DNA of 64,000 bases from Amaranthus tricolor. Lineage: Eukaryota; Streptophyta; Magnoliopsida; Caryophyllales; Amaranthaceae. The notes beneath the pieces were generated by a model. The model worked only from the letters and a program-made list of their open reading frames with translations, was not told where the DNA came from and made no database searches. The first letter of the stretch is position 1, and each line of letters starts with the position of its first letter. Location: positions 22,111,565 to 22,175,564 of the forward strand of contig NC_080049.1 of assembly GCF_026212465.1 (NCBI RefSeq), given 5' to 3'. This document shows, one piece after another, positions 23,811-35,745 of the stretch. The position numbers were made by a program, and so were the translations under genes.

Positions 23811-24546
23811 TGTTTGTAGGAGAAAGTAAAGCAATAAAACGACACAAAGATTTAACGAGGTTCACCCAACTAAGGCTACGTCCTCCGGTGTGTAGTATCT
23901 CTTATATTATCAAAGGAGTTCAAAGAACTCTCAAATATGGAGAATTACAATAGAGAAGAGATATAGGCTAGTGTTTGGCTTGGAGTGTATTTTGTGGATG
24001 ATTATCACAATGTGAATGAGAGCTCTCTATTTATAGGAGAGATCACACTAAGTAACATTAAGTATATTAAAGCTATGAATAAATGATAATGAAACATCCC
24101 CAAGAACTTGAAGAGTCAAAAAACAGCATCCTAGGAGCATCAGAGACATCGCTCGATCAAAACAGAGGCTCGCTCGGTCAAGCGGCCTGGTCGAGCGGGC
24201 TGCAGGAAGTTTCTGTTACATTTTGTCTGCTTGCTCGACCCAATCTAAAGCTCGCTCGGTCGAGCGAGCTGGTCGAGCGGCACTTCAGAGGGCTTCTGAC
24301 AGTATTGTTCGACTTGCATAGTAGAGCATCTTAAACCTTTGAACTTCTTTATTAGGTCCCATAACTCTCATGAATAACTCATACTTCATTACCTCATTAA
24401 TCCATACTTTAATCATCATCATAAACCACACTCATCAAGACTCATCTTAATACACCAATTCATGACATACTTATGGGATTCCATCCCTAGAGTCACCACA
24501 TGAATGCACGCACCAAATGTGAACTCAAGTCACACCATTCATAACA
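23811..24546 (-). mobile_element. LTR (solo or fragment), GCTCG-palindrome family
   Basis: On the minus strand it begins TGTTATGAAT, includes a TATA-type box (complement of CTATTTATAGG at 24028-24038) and a GGGTGAACCTCGTTAAATC block near 23860, and ends CCTACAAACA. It is the reverse-oriented homologue of 2310-3025. No adjoining retroviral-type genes or target-site duplication were found. Confidence 0.7.
24148..24285. promoter_or_regulatory. CpG-rich palindrome cluster in LTR U3
   Basis: GCTCGCTCGGTCAAGCGG, GGTCGAGCGGGC, AGCTCGCTCGGTCGAGCGAG and GGTCGAGCGG occur within 140 bp, about 110-250 bp upstream (minus strand) of this LTR's TATA-type box. It parallels the cluster at 2556-2668. Confidence 0.5.
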
Positions 24547-25560
24547 AATACAACCCACGTAACCCTACCTTAGGTGGTAGCCCCTTAATAGCTGGCAAGG
24601 GTTATGTAATGTAATGTAATATTATTGAAATATGTTTGTTAACAACATCAAATCACAAGCACAACAATAACTAGGTCCATGCTTAAATAAGCTTTTTTTT
24701 TTTTTTGGTGGGTAAGTAAGACATTCTCCTTCACACAAAAGCATAGTGGCAAATCATGGGACAACATTGGATGTTACTGGTAATGCATATCTGGGCATGT
24801 GAAATTATTGCTTCTACTTGATAAAACTAGACCCTCTCCCCTCCTTTGGGTAACTTGCATCTAGGTGCTACCAAACCTGCTTATGGCCTAAATAGCTTCA
24901 GCTTTTGCCATATTCTTATGATATGACCTTATGATATGATACCAAAGAGTTTTATGTGGTTTCTGAACTACTGCTTAGAGGCTTAATTTTACATGACAGG
25001 CGATACTCGAGTTGACGGGCTTTCTTCGGTTGTGACTTCCTTGTGATGAGGGTATTGGTCTGTATTCTTTCCCGCTCTCCCCAGAGTCTGCCTATGAGCG
25101 GGACTCATTGCGATGATAATGAGTCTTAACCCTCTTGTAATCATGTCACATATGTTTTGAAATCTATTCCTATGCCCTTTTAAACTCAAATGCTGTGTAA
25201 ACTTTATGATTTTGCAAATGTTAAATCAATAAGCATCTTTTGTGTTTAATTATTTTCTTGATGCAACACCTCTTTTTGTCATCTTTACCTTTCTTCTGAC
25301 ACCTATATGCCTTTTGTCTTGGGTGATAAAGACATTAGCACTGTGAATGCAAAAGAAAAATACATATCTTTGAACATTGTGGTTCAGCCTTCAATTTCAC
25401 TTCTTTTATGAATGAGAATATGAGATAAACTTAAAGCTTCATAAAATGTCACCTTGTTTGTTTGCTACAGAAACTATTGATATATTCTGCTGTTATTAAG
25501 TTTGTTGTTTTTTCCCTCTTATTTCTGCCAATTATTTACGTAGAGGAGGAGGGAAGTATT
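24547..25560. other. Intergenic, nothing recognised
   Basis: Includes a short direct GTAATGTAAT repeat near 24605 and a GC-richer patch at 25000-25150 that could be an old exon (AG followed by GCGATACTCGAGTTGAC), but no protein family or phase-consistent partner exon was found. Confidence 0.35.
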
Positions 25561-25794
25561 TGTTAGAGTATATAACGTTCTCAACAATTAGCTTAAGCTT
25601 TTAGTCAGAGTTGGTTCCTTCACATGTATCAGAAGCCAAAGTGAAATATTTAGCACGAGCCAAGTATAGAGAGTGTTTGTGCTCCATCCACACTTTTAGC
25701 TCAAAGGATTATCGTATGAGGGGACGTGTTAGAATATATGTCATATTCTTGACTTTAGCCAACTCAAACTTTTGGTTTGTTTGATTCCTTGACT
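25561..25794 (+). mobile_element. Degenerate TRIM element
   Basis: Two short similar repeats, TGTTAGAGTATATAACGTTC (25561-25624) and TGTTAGAATATATGTCATAT (25727-25794), flank about 100 bp. The first is followed by a primer-site-like TGTATCAGAAGCC and the second is preceded by a purine tract, GTATGAGGGGACG. This is the layout of a terminal-repeat retrotransposon in miniature. It has no coding capacity. Confidence 0.6.
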
Positions 25795-26400
25795 ATATTA
25801 TCTTTGTGACAACCAGCTTAGTAAACCCTAAGTCACTTCCCATTATGATAAAAAAAAATAAGTTCTTGTTAAGATGCGCTACACTTGTGTTAAATTTGTG
25901 GACGATCACTATTGGTTCAGAGCCGAATCAATTAAAACTTTAGCATTGTTGTTGCCTTTTTATCTATCATTTTTTATTTTTAAGAAAAAATTATTTAGAA
26001 TAATAAAATCTTTTCATGATTTTTCTGCTTGATTTGACTTGATTTTAGTAGGGACTTTAGAGCTTCTATATCATTGTTATCTCTATGTTAATCCTCATGT
26101 CCCCATCTACTGCTTTTCCCTTTCAGTCCCTAAATTTACTTGGAAACTTTTTATGTACAGGATAAATGACCATATGAGAAGATTTAACACTCGAAGGCCC
26201 GAAGATAGACCGTAAATCTTCAACATTTGGCTCTAGTTGCCTGTTATACTTTTCCTTTACTAACTGTGAAAGGCTATTAGCATATTGCCTTCAGATTAAT
26301 CAGTAACTATTCCTTTGTTTTTGTCTGGTGGTGGGAGATGCGATAATGCAGCAACTGCTTTTTTTGAGGTTAGGCTTGAACATGATGAGTATGGTAGTTG

Positions 26401-27088
26401 TGTAATGGAATGAATTTGAGGCCATTATAAGGTTATGGGACTTTGTCCCACAACAATTGTATGGACAACTAATGTGGAGTTCATAGAATAAATGTGCACT
26501 CTCACCCACTAGACTAGTTTTTTTGGGGAGTTCTCTTGTTTATTAATAATAATGGTATCAAAACCAACTCGGAGTGGTGGCCTACAAAGTGGTGGCCTGG
26601 GTTAAGATAGTTGTAACCAATGAGGATCCAACTCAGAGTAGAGGCCTGGCTTAAGCCGGCCGTGACCAACGGGGATGTTGGTGTTAGAATATATACCATA
26701 TTTTGGGGCCTCATCCATAAGTCTAAGCAATATACCCTCCTCAAACCCGGTGCGAAATATTCTACTTGAATTTGAGAGCTGGTTGAATTTCGAACCTGTA
26801 ACTTTTTGTCACGCTGGCTTCTAATACCATGTCAAGGAACGAATTTAACCAAAAGCTTGAACTTATGGTTGAGACCCAAAAGTATGTTAAATACTCTAAT
26901 AGTCGAAACTCATTGGGTTTCGAATGTAATGGAATGGATTTGAGGCCATTACAAGGTTATGGGACTTTGTCCCACATCGATTACATGGGTAACTAATGTG
27001 GGGTTTATAGAGTAAATCTATAAATGGGTCCTCTCACCTACCTACTAGACTAATCTTTTGGGTGAAAATTGTTGTTTATTCGATAACA
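26401..27088 (+). mobile_element. TRIM retrotransposon with both LTRs
   Basis: LTRs at 26401-26551 and 26925-27088 both start TGTAATGGAATG and share GGTTATGGGACTTTGTCCCA. A primer site TGGTATCAAAACC starts at 26553, directly after the left LTR. Flanking AGTTG and TGTTG agree at four of five bases as a target-site duplication. The 373-bp interior has no open frame of a retroviral-type protein, as expected for a TRIM. The left LTR end has lost its terminal CA. Confidence 0.75.
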
Positions 27089-27567
27089 TGTTGTAATACA
27101 GATTACAACAGATCATTGACCCCCGCTCTTTGATGTGTTGGTAGTTCTTTGATTTTATGCAGAAGATCCCGCTGATAACGTGTGTTGTCTTGCACTTGTT
27201 ATTGAAGAAAATGACTTAACATTTTATCTGGCAATATATGCTCATCTTCTGGTGTTGGTTTCCCTGTGGGGGCAATTATTTCAACTGGCAGTATATATTT
27301 TCATGAATTTGTTAATAATTTGTTCTGGATTATAACGTGCTCTCATTTTGAGATTTATGAAGCTTATCTTTTTTATGATTGATTGAATTATGCTTCTTAC
27401 ATTGTCCCCTGGCTTGGATGGACACTTACATTTGTTAAGATTACACTAAACGTAGCTAAGCTGTGGATAAATTGGATTACAAACAGTAAAGATGTGATTT
27501 TAGTGTACAAGTACTGATCAGTACAAGGCAGGCTAGGATGGTCATGGTCATGGTCATGGTCATCAAC
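27089..27567. other. Intergenic, ending in a GGTCAT run
   Basis: No gene or element ends recognised. A short perfect (GGTCAT)n-type run lies at 27538-27562, immediately beyond the stop codon of the minus-strand exon that follows. Confidence 0.4.
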
Positions 27568-28265
27568 TTATCGTCCTCCTTCCCACCCAAAATTAGGGTC
27601 CGGGGAGAAAGCAGCGGACAAATCATACCTGTATCCTCTCGAAGGAGACGGCAGGAAAAATGCGCGTGGTGTATCATCTGTTCAAAAAACTAGATTAATT
27701 TTACTGGCTGAACCTAGGTTCAGGCCGACCTTTTATGGTCACAAAAGGTCTCGTGACAATGAAAGATCATTTAGGCCGAGGTTGGCAGTCGCTTGTTGTC
27801 AAGTGAGCTCAGGCTAACCGGTTCAGGAGCCACGATGAGTTGTGCTCGCTGCTGTCTCAGTAGATATTCTTAGTTAAAAGAATTGTTTGAAAAGAACAAT
27901 ACTTGTCTGATGCTACAAAACCAACCTGTGTACTTGACACAAGTAACTCTAAACTATTTTTTGTTTTGAGGAGCGGAGAAGCCATCATAAATGCTGATAG
28001 AGACATACTTTCAACCTAAGGAGTATATAATCCTTTACTTGCTAAATCGACTTATTACGCGCTTACGACATTGAAACAAGAGTAATGAATATTTAGGATA
28101 TTTTAATGTCTTAACAAATAAAATATATTGAATTGAAAATTGCTCGAAAATGTTAAATTTAGCTCGACTCAAGGTAAAATGGATTCAAAACCTAAGTTAT
28201 TCGTTTTCCATACATCATTATCATCATTAGTGTATGATCTACCGTCTTCCAATCCTCTCCAAATC
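27568..28265 (-). CDS. C-terminal exons of an unidentified plant gene
   Basis: Two minus-strand exons join in phase. Exon 28265-28192 follows an AG acceptor (ATTTCAG) and ends at an AG/GTTTTG donor, reading IWRGLEDGRSYTNDDNDVWK and then TNN. Exon 27677-27568 follows TTTTTGAACAG and reads DTPRAFFLPSPSRGY, RYDLSAAFSPDPNFGWEGGR, stop. The single base left by the first exon and the two taken by the second restore the frame, which is unlikely by chance. The family is not recognised. Upstream exons should lie to the right, but the next coding stretch seen, with INEWWLDEEDNKIGSDW near 28470-28560, does not join in phase, so the gene may be truncated or incomplete in my reading. Confidence 0.45.
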
Positions 28266-28864
28266 CTGAAATGAAATGGGTCGCTTAGCCTAAAACAATA
28301 GATTTCCATCTACTTGCAATGTAAAATTACAATAATTAACATCTAATGATGATCAAGACAGTTGGAGATGGGTACATTCTGTAAATGAGATGTCCCCCCA
28401 CATGGAAATTTGAGACAGACCTTAATTACAATTTTTACAATGTTTATATAGCCAAGCCAAATACCCAATCTGATCCTATTTTGTTATCTTCCTCATCTAA
28501 CCACCACTCATTTATGGAATGATTTTGGAGGACATCCTTCATTTGACATATCTGTCCCTTTTCACTATCAATGTTCCCTACCAAGATGGGACACTTACTA
28601 TACTGCCATTTATCCTCTTCCTAGACACCTACACCTAACTGGGTAATTCCTTCCCTTCCATATTTCTTCACAGATTTTTCATGGAGATGGAGGGTAGAAA
28701 ACATACTTGTACCTACATAAACATTCATATCTTTTCAGTTTCGATTGACTGACTCTTTTCACTATACCTTTGTCTTCTTTACTGGTACTTTTTATGCCCC
28801 TATATTTATAACACTGTTCTGGTGGAATTATGATAATAAAGGGCGGTTTTCGATCATTTTCAAG

Positions 28865-29007
28865 ATGGGACTTGATCAGGAACCAGCTTCACTTACTTCT
28901 GCTGACATGTCATCTAAGAAAAAAGAGTTGCTCTCTTCTGCAATGAAGAGAACTAGTGAATGGTTTGCCTTTTTATCTCCTATATATACTTTCTTATATT
29001 TTATTTT

Positions 29008-29087
<80 letters not shown>

Positions 29088-31840
29088 GCCCTTTTTATAT
29101 TTTCAATGGAAAATGTATGTATCTTCAAACTTTATCACAAGCTCTTAAGTCTTAACCACTAAGATATTACTAATTATGTTCTGTCAATTGCAGGATTTTT
29201 TCTCAGGAAATTCCTAGTGATGTCACTATTCAAATTGGTGATTCCTCCTTTGCTTTGCATAAGGTAACTTACTTTCACTGTTTCTTTGTATTCCTGCTCA
29301 ATTTCTTAGGATGGAGCACTGGTTGGTTCTTCTATCTAGTCCTTTAGGGGTTGTTAAATTAGGCTGGACTTATAGGGAATGCCAGCATATTAATGGGGAG
29401 ACACGAGGTGCACACACTTCATAAGGTAAGGAGATATATACCATCCAAAATCATATGGCAATGGGAAGAAGGGATCCAATAACTTATAAAGTGTGTACAA
29501 CATCTTTTAATTTGTCGATGAGGGATAAACCATCCCAACAGGGGTTCAATTTTTGTTGCGGTTAATGTGTAGGTTGTATCTAGGGTCTTGTAAAAGGGTT
29601 TGTCTACTGAGCTGAAGTTTTATACTAGTTTTATGTGAAGTGCAGTTTCCATTGGTGTCAAAATGTGGATACATAAAGAAATTGATATCAGAATCCAATG
29701 ATTCTGATGGCTGCAAGATTGAAATTCGTGACATTCCTGGAGGAACAGACGCGTTTGAGCTTGCAACAAAGTTTTGCTATGGGATAAACTTTGAGATAGA
29801 CACAGAGAACATTGCCATGCTCCGCTGTGTAGCCGAGTATCTTGAGATGACAGAGGAACATGCAGTAGGGAACCTTGTAGGAAGGACCGAGGCTTTCATA
29901 AATGAAGTAGCGTTAAAGAGTCTTTCTTCCTGTGTTTCGATTCTGCTTACATCAGAAACCCTGCTTCCCGTGGCGGAAGAAGTCAAGTTGGTGAGCCGTT
30001 GTGTTGATGCTATTGCTTTTCTGGCTTGCAAGGACAGCCAATTTTCAGGGACTATCCGGGTAGAAGGTGGGAACTCTTCTTCGTTAGTTCCTCAACAAAA
30101 ACCCGTTGTGGAGTATTGGTGGGCCGAAGATTTAACTGTTCTTAGAATCGATATGTTTCAAAGGATCCTGATTGCTATGACAGCCAGAGGATTTAAGCAA
30201 TATGCTCTTGGTCCATTACTCATGCTGTATGCTCAAAAGTCTCTTAGAGGTTTGGTGAGATATCCTCGATTTCTTCATGCTCTCGTTTTTCTTGTTTGAT
30301 TTTCGTTCTAGGTGGTTTATTTTCGATGTCAAAAGGTCCAATCTATGTTACTCGGACTCTTCATTTTGCTTCACGTACCTGTGTCTGATTCTTGATACTC
30401 AGACATTGGTATGGCACTTAGAAACTTCATTTTACGCATAAAAATTGTGTATTTAGACGTATCCGACTCTTGTAAATGTATCAGTATCCAGCATCAATAG
30501 CCGACAATAGGGTTCAATAAGTTCACAACATGTTCTAGGATTTATTTATGCCATTTTATCCTTTTTCTCTTGCAAAAGTTGACAGTATGATTATGGTCTT
30601 GTGGAGCAGGAGGTGATGGGTAAGGGGAGGAAGAAATTGGATCCAAAGCAAGAACATGAAAAAAGGGTTGTCTTAGAGACCATAGTGAGTCTTCTTCCTA
30701 GGGAACGAAATGTATTATCCGTTAGTTTCCTGGCCATGTTGCTTCGGTCTTCTACATGGCTTGAGACAACTGTAGCTTGCCGTCTTGATTTAGAGAAGCG
30801 GATGGCCTTGCAACTTGGTCAGGCAGCTCTAGACGATCTTCTGATACCTTCATATTGTTTCACTGGGGAAACCTTATTCGATGTGGATTCAGTGCGGAGG
30901 ATCATGGTAAACTATCTCGAGAGCGAAGTGGAGGGAAATCATCTAGGTTATGGTGCGGGAGAGAATCATGTCGCTCCTCACACAAATGACCTTGAACGAG
31001 TCGGAAAATTGATGGAGAATTACCTGGCTGAGATCGCTTCTGATCGAAACTTGACAGTGTCCAAGTTTACCGGTCTAGCTGAGCTTATTCCTGAACAAGC
31101 TCGGGTCACTGATGATGGGATGTACAGAGCTATTGATATATTCCTCAAGGTAAGTTCTGTTTCCTTTTCTGTTGATAGCAAAATTTGCTCATTCGAAATG
31201 TTCGATGACATCTTCATAACGTAGAAGCTTACTTACAAATACAAATTTTTTTTAGGCTCATCCAACATTAAGCGACCTGGAGAAAAAGAAAGTGTCCAGC
31301 TTAATGGATTGCCAGAAGCTATCTCCCGAAGCATGTGCACACGCAGCTCAGAACGACCGTCTGCCAGTCCAAACAGTCGTTCAAGTCCTGTACTATGAGC
31401 AGCTGCGCATGCGTGAGTCTATGAACGAAAATTCCGGGGGTGATTCAAATTCATCTGCAAACGCAATGATTCCTCCAAAAACTCTGAGTTTGTACCCGAC
31501 TAATACACCTTCCTCGGATGAGTTGTTGAGTCTAAGGAGAGAAAACGAGGGTCTAAAACTCGAGCTTCTTAAACTCAAAATGAAGTTGAAGGAGGTTGAG
31601 AAACCTGTGAATATGGTTGAAAATAGTACATTTGGATCAGATACTAGTAGTCCAGCTAAAAGTATGACTTCTACTGCTAATGATAATGCAAATGCTGCTA
31701 ATCAAAAGCCACCTTTGCCTAGGAAGTCGTTTATGAATTCCGTCAAGAAATTGGGGAGGCTTCTTATTCCTGCCGATGGAGTGCTCACACCTCCTCGACG
31801 TGGTAAGGCTAGTAAAGGTCGTCGTCATTCCATCTCGTAA
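28865..31840 (+). CDS. SR1IP1: NPH3/BTB-domain CUL3 adaptor, SR1IP1-like
   Basis: Five exons (28865-28962, 29194-29263, 29646-30254, 30610-31149, 31256-31840), all with GT/AG borders, give 633 residues. The order matches Arabidopsis At5g67385 (SR1IP1), a CUL3 E3-ligase substrate adaptor that targets the transcription factor CAMTA3/SR1 in immunity; that role is family knowledge. An N-terminal BTB domain (about 35-135; [30 protein letters not shown]) is followed by the NPH3 domain (about 213-485), starting [12 protein letters not shown] and including [20 protein letters not shown] and [15 protein letters not shown] leucine-rich coiled coil lies at about 525-552 and a basic tail [12 protein letters not shown] at the end. 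An in-frame internal ATG ([10 protein letters not shown]) is where the Arabidopsis protein starts. No break was found, so it is probably functional. Confidence 0.93.
29010..29083. repeat. (TA)n microsatellite in intron 1
   Basis: A pure TA run of about 74 bp inside the first intron of the NPH3/BTB gene, 47 bp after the exon 1 donor and 110 bp before the exon 2 acceptor. Confidence 0.97.
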
Positions 31841-31996
31841 GGCTCTTCTAGCTATGGCCTTGCCTGGCTGTAGGGGACTTATTTTTGGAGTAATGTACAG
31901 TTTAAGCTCATCTAGTTGCTGAAACTGCATGCGCTGAGAATTGAGTAAACTGCTGTTTCTTTTTTTTCCACATTTGTTTGCTGAATTTTATAATTG

Positions 31997-32001
<5 letters not shown>

Positions 32002-32077
<76 letters not shown>
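32002..32077. repeat. (TA)n microsatellite downstream of NPH3/BTB gene
   Basis: A pure TA run about 160 bp beyond the stop codon, probably in or just after the 3' untranslated region. Confidence 0.97.
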
Positions 32078-32079
<2 letters not shown>

Positions 32080-33209
32080 AAAGCCACATTTGTTTGAAAT
32101 ACATATCTGATTTTTTCTTTTTTAAGTCGCTGTTAGTAACAGCTTACTCCAAGGCTAGGTTTGGATGTACGGACGCTTATTTTGGGAATTAAGTTTTCAC
32201 GAAACTTATTTTCAAAATTAAGTTGTTAAAACATCTTATTTTATTCAAATTTTCTCTTACTTTTCTGGTTTGCGTATACGACATAAAAAATAAGAAATTT
32301 GAGATGGTAGTCCTACAGCTTTCTCATTTTGGTAGCCCTAAAAGTTGTACATTCTTTGGCATTGACTTTGACTTTGACGAGCTTAACGTTAGTTATTCAA
32401 CTTAGCTTGGAGTCAACTATTTAAAATTAACCCATCATAGATTAGGGGCAGAGCTATTCAATATCAGATGTCGGATCTGAATATTCTAAATAGTGAATAT
32501 TTTAATCTAGTTTCGACTCGAAAAACGAATATTCAGAATTAGAATATCCAGTTTGATCCAAATTAAAAATCAGATAAATCAAATACTAGCTATACAATTT
32601 TAAAATTCTTATTTTCTTGGCTTTATGAAAAAATATTTACATTTTTTTACTCTAAAATATTTAGCTTCACCTCGGCTTTCTTTTTTAAATTTTTTTAACT
32701 TTAAATACGAATTATTTTGGGAATATAGTTAGATTTTCAAAATTTTAAATTAACAAAAAATTAATTATACAACTTAGTTATATTTTATAATTGTACATAT
32801 TGTAAATTCAACAACCTAAACAAAATCTTTAATAAAAAAATATATGTATTTCAAAACTAATTAATAATAAATTGAAAAAACCGGAAAATTCGGATATCTG
32901 ATTTTGTCAATATACTGATCTGGATCCGGTATCTAGTTTCAATCGGATATTTTTGATCATAGATGAAGGGCCCAATTGCAGTGAATTTTAAAATTTTTGC
33001 TAGGCAATGCATTATGTGGGGTTGTGTATTCCCAACACCTTTCTGTAGAAATTTTCGAATAAGGAAAAAAAAGAGGAAAAAAAGAAAAAAAAAAGAGTAC
33101 CGAAATGCAAGCCAATTCACATACTGAAATGAAATAAGGAAAGATAGAGCATACCAATACTGCACAGAGTTTGGTTTGTGATACCATTATAAGGTGAAAT
33201 CAAGTTTCC
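32078..33209. other. AT-rich intergenic; GAATAT-rich degenerate repeat
   Basis: From about 32443 (TAGGGGCAGAGC) to about 32970 the sequence has repeated GGATCTGAATATT and TCGGATATC-type words, like non-autonomous hAT elements elsewhere in the window, but no matching right end or target-site duplication was established. A purine tract lies at 33063-33095. No gene seen. Confidence 0.4.
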
Positions 33210-33692
33210 ATGGCAAGAGTAATCAATCATCTCAAGCAAGGCCTTCGAACAAATTCCACAAATTGTCCCAGTTCACACAGTTTCACAAACCCAACAAATT
33301 GTCTATATGATGCAAATGCATCAAGGGACCAGGACTTTGCAAATAGCTCGCTAGTACAAGTCAATGTTCCTAACTTGTCACCTACGCCAATTGTACAAGA
33401 AGAGCAGAACCGGGTCAAGGACGACTTCCACAGATTGAACATGACCCTAAGATCATGTGATGGGAACAAGGAAACCAAGGCAGCACCAGGGAACAACATC
33501 AAGTCTTTAAAAAGGGGAACATACAGCAGATCCCAGGCCAAAGCATTTCCTGTCGACCACCAGACCTTGCTGAGTCTCCTGAGTGCAGAACCGGATTACA
33601 TAGACCCTGATCAAGGTTGGGATGTCATCTTTGCACATGGGTCAAACCATCAAGGGCTCAGGATCTCACTGATAGACCACGTGGCATCCTAG
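33210..33692 (+). CDS. 160-residue open frame, probably retroelement-derived
   Basis: Uninterrupted frame from ATG to TAG with no recognised domain. The composition is polar (Asn, Ser, Asp rich), with LLSLLSAEPDYIDPDQGWDV near the C-terminus. The stop is followed after about 20 bp by a polypurine tract (GAGTGAAAGGAGGG) and an LTR-like region, a layout typical of the last part of an LTR element. It could also be a young orphan gene. No splice partners were found. Confidence 0.35.
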   Translation: MARVINHLKQGLRTNSTNCPSSHSFTNPTNCLYDANASRDQDFANSSLVQVNVPNLSPTPIVQEEQNRVKDDFHRLNMTLRSCDGNKETKAAPGNNIKSLKRGTYSRSQAKAFPVDHQTLLSLLSAEPDYIDPDQGWDVIFAHGSNHQGLRISLIDHVAS

Positions 33693-33712
33693 AGGGCGAG
33701 TGAAAGGAGGGC

Positions 33713-34106
33713 TGTCTGACAGATTCTCCAGATCAGGATTTGCCTTCTGTTTTATTTCTGTTTTGTTAGTTAAAATCCACGTGTATTAGCAAGGCTCTTT
33801 GTAACGGCTATTTTTAGTTGTAAAACTCTATAAATACGTAGGCCCTCATTGTAATAAACACGTTGAATTTTGGTTTAATCATCAATAATACAGAGGTATT
33901 GTTCAAAAAAGGATTTTCTGATTTTTCTGAAGTTTGCTTGCAAACTTCATCAAGGGTTGTGGAGCAACCTTTGGCCGGCGGGAAGATAAACTACGGAGTG
34001 GTTTAGAATCTCAAGGGCACCCTGCAATCTAGGGCTGGAAGTCCTTGCATTGTACCTATCATTCGAGTACTCAGAAAGTGCAATCAAAGTACCCCGTTCA
34101 CCCACA
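33713..34106 (+). mobile_element. LTR-like sequence
   Basis: Begins TGTCTGACAG directly after a purine tract and ends ACCCACA. Inside are a TATA-type box (CTATAAATACG near 33828) and an AATAAA signal near 33853, correctly spaced for an LTR promoter and polyadenylation site. No second LTR copy was found in the window and no target-site duplication was seen. Confidence 0.45.
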
Positions 34107-34439
34107 TTAGAAAACCAAGAAAGACTTTCTTGTTCTGTTTGCGTGAGTGTGAGTGTTGTTTGATGAATGTTTGAGAGTTTGAATGGTGTAATGATTGAAT
34201 TAGTGAAGCCATTTTAATCCTTGCATTGCAAAGAACATTTTTCGCCCTTAAACACGCATCACTATATTATCCAAATTGTCCAAATCAGGGATAAAATTGA
34301 TGGAGAAAACATCAAAAAAAAAAACAATTAAAATGGCAATTAGAAAGGAAACTTTAATTGAGAGAGGAAGATGAAGGATGACCAGTCAAAGCGCATATTT
34401 GATGATTGAGGAAGGTTGGGGTAAAATTTTTAACAACAA

Positions 34440-34828
34440 TCAGGGCAGTGTTTTGGTACCTGAGAATGGGAATTTGAGAATTAAAAGTTGGAATGTGATT
34501 GGAAATTATTTGTTGGAAATTGTCAAAATATAATCTAAATCATTGTTTGGTGTATGTGAGAATGAAAATGAGAATAAATTATAAATATACTATTTAGCCT
34601 TTTTTAAATAAAATTATATATGTAGATTTTTTAAATAAAATATAATATTTCAATTCCCACCCTCAATTACCAACCCTCGTGGTATTGATTTCTTGGGAAT
34701 TAAGGGGATCAAATCCCAATCTCAATCCCACCTTCAATTTTCAATCTCATCAAACAAATATAGGATTTAACATATTTTGGAATATAAATTCTCAATCCAC
34801 TCTTTAATCCCACATACCAAATACCCCC
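34440..34828. mobile_element. Probable TIR-type MITE, degenerate
   Basis: Bounded by GTTTTGGTACCTGAGAATGG and the complement of CCCACATACCAAATACCCCC, with AT-rich non-coding DNA between. The inverted ends match only partly and no clear target-site duplication was found. Confidence 0.4.
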
Positions 34829-35157
34829 TTAGTTTTTTCAAGGGAGAAGTTGTAGTTTTGTTCTTCATATCAAGAGTGTGGAGAGAAAGGATTTAGAGTG
34901 GAAGACAAATAATCTATTGGGCGTTTGTTTTCATATTTGAAAATGTTTTTTTATAATTTAACCATTATACCCACACTGGTTATATTAGTCAATTTTTTAT
35001 TTTTGTATTAGATCAAAATTTGAGAGACGTACATGATATGTATGGATCGGAAGAGCTGTCATATCGAGATAAAAACAAAAAAAAAGGTATACTCAAAATT
35101 TAATATTGTGTTGCCACAAATAATACAATGAACTATTGAGAATCAACGTTGTTATAT

Positions 35158-35745
35158 ATGTGTCTTGAGTTTTGGACTTAGGCATAGACATATGGGTATA
35201 AGTGTAGCTTTATATGGGAAGCAAAGAAGTAACATTTGAAGAGAAGGAGAAAAGGCTTGGTCAGGGAACAAAAGAGGAAGCCGAGTCGACTGACCTTCTA
35301 TTAACCCCCAAATTTAACTCGACTTAATAGAAAAATCAGCAGCTTGTGGCAGTGTGTTAAGCCGACTCCGCTTTCATGATTGATCACCATGAAGCTGAGT
35401 TGGCTACAAGTCTTTGTGGACTTTTTGGTTCGTTGCTTTGTCTTAGGCTTATGTCATTAAAGTATTAGAGAGTATGTGTTATAAATACCCCTTATACACT
35501 AGTTTAGATGAGTTCATCTTGGATAATTAATTCTCACTCTCAAAGTGTAATCTACACTTATCCCTTTCTTCTTTCTTCTTCAGCCCCCTCTTTGAATCAC
35601 CATTGTAGTTCTCCATGAAAGCTTCAAGAAGTTTGTTTAAACATTAATGAAAATACCCAGGCTAGGGAGGATGTAACACACATATGGGTAAACCTCGTTA
35701 ATTATTGTGTGTTGTTTATTTTTTATGCTTCATTCATGTAAATGT
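35158..35745 (+). mobile_element. Possible solo LTR
   Basis: Contains a TATA-type box (GTTATAAATACCCC near 35479) and, 200 bp on, a GGGTAAACCTCGTTAATTAT block like the R/U5 part of the LTRs at 2310 and 23811. Its edges are not defined and no internal region adjoins it. Confidence 0.35.

Noticed and set aside
27538..27562. GGTCAT run as part of a coding repeat
   Set aside because: On the minus strand it lies just after the stop codon of the phase-consistent exon, so it is probably 3' untranslated.
28745..28864. Upstream in-frame start for the NPH3/BTB protein
   Set aside because: The extension is hydrophobic leader-like sequence not found in the family; the ATG at 28865 or the internal one before SSKKKEL fits the family N-terminus.
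31393..31930. Minus frames opposite the NPH3/BTB last exon
   Set aside because: Shadows of the real coding strand without independent support.
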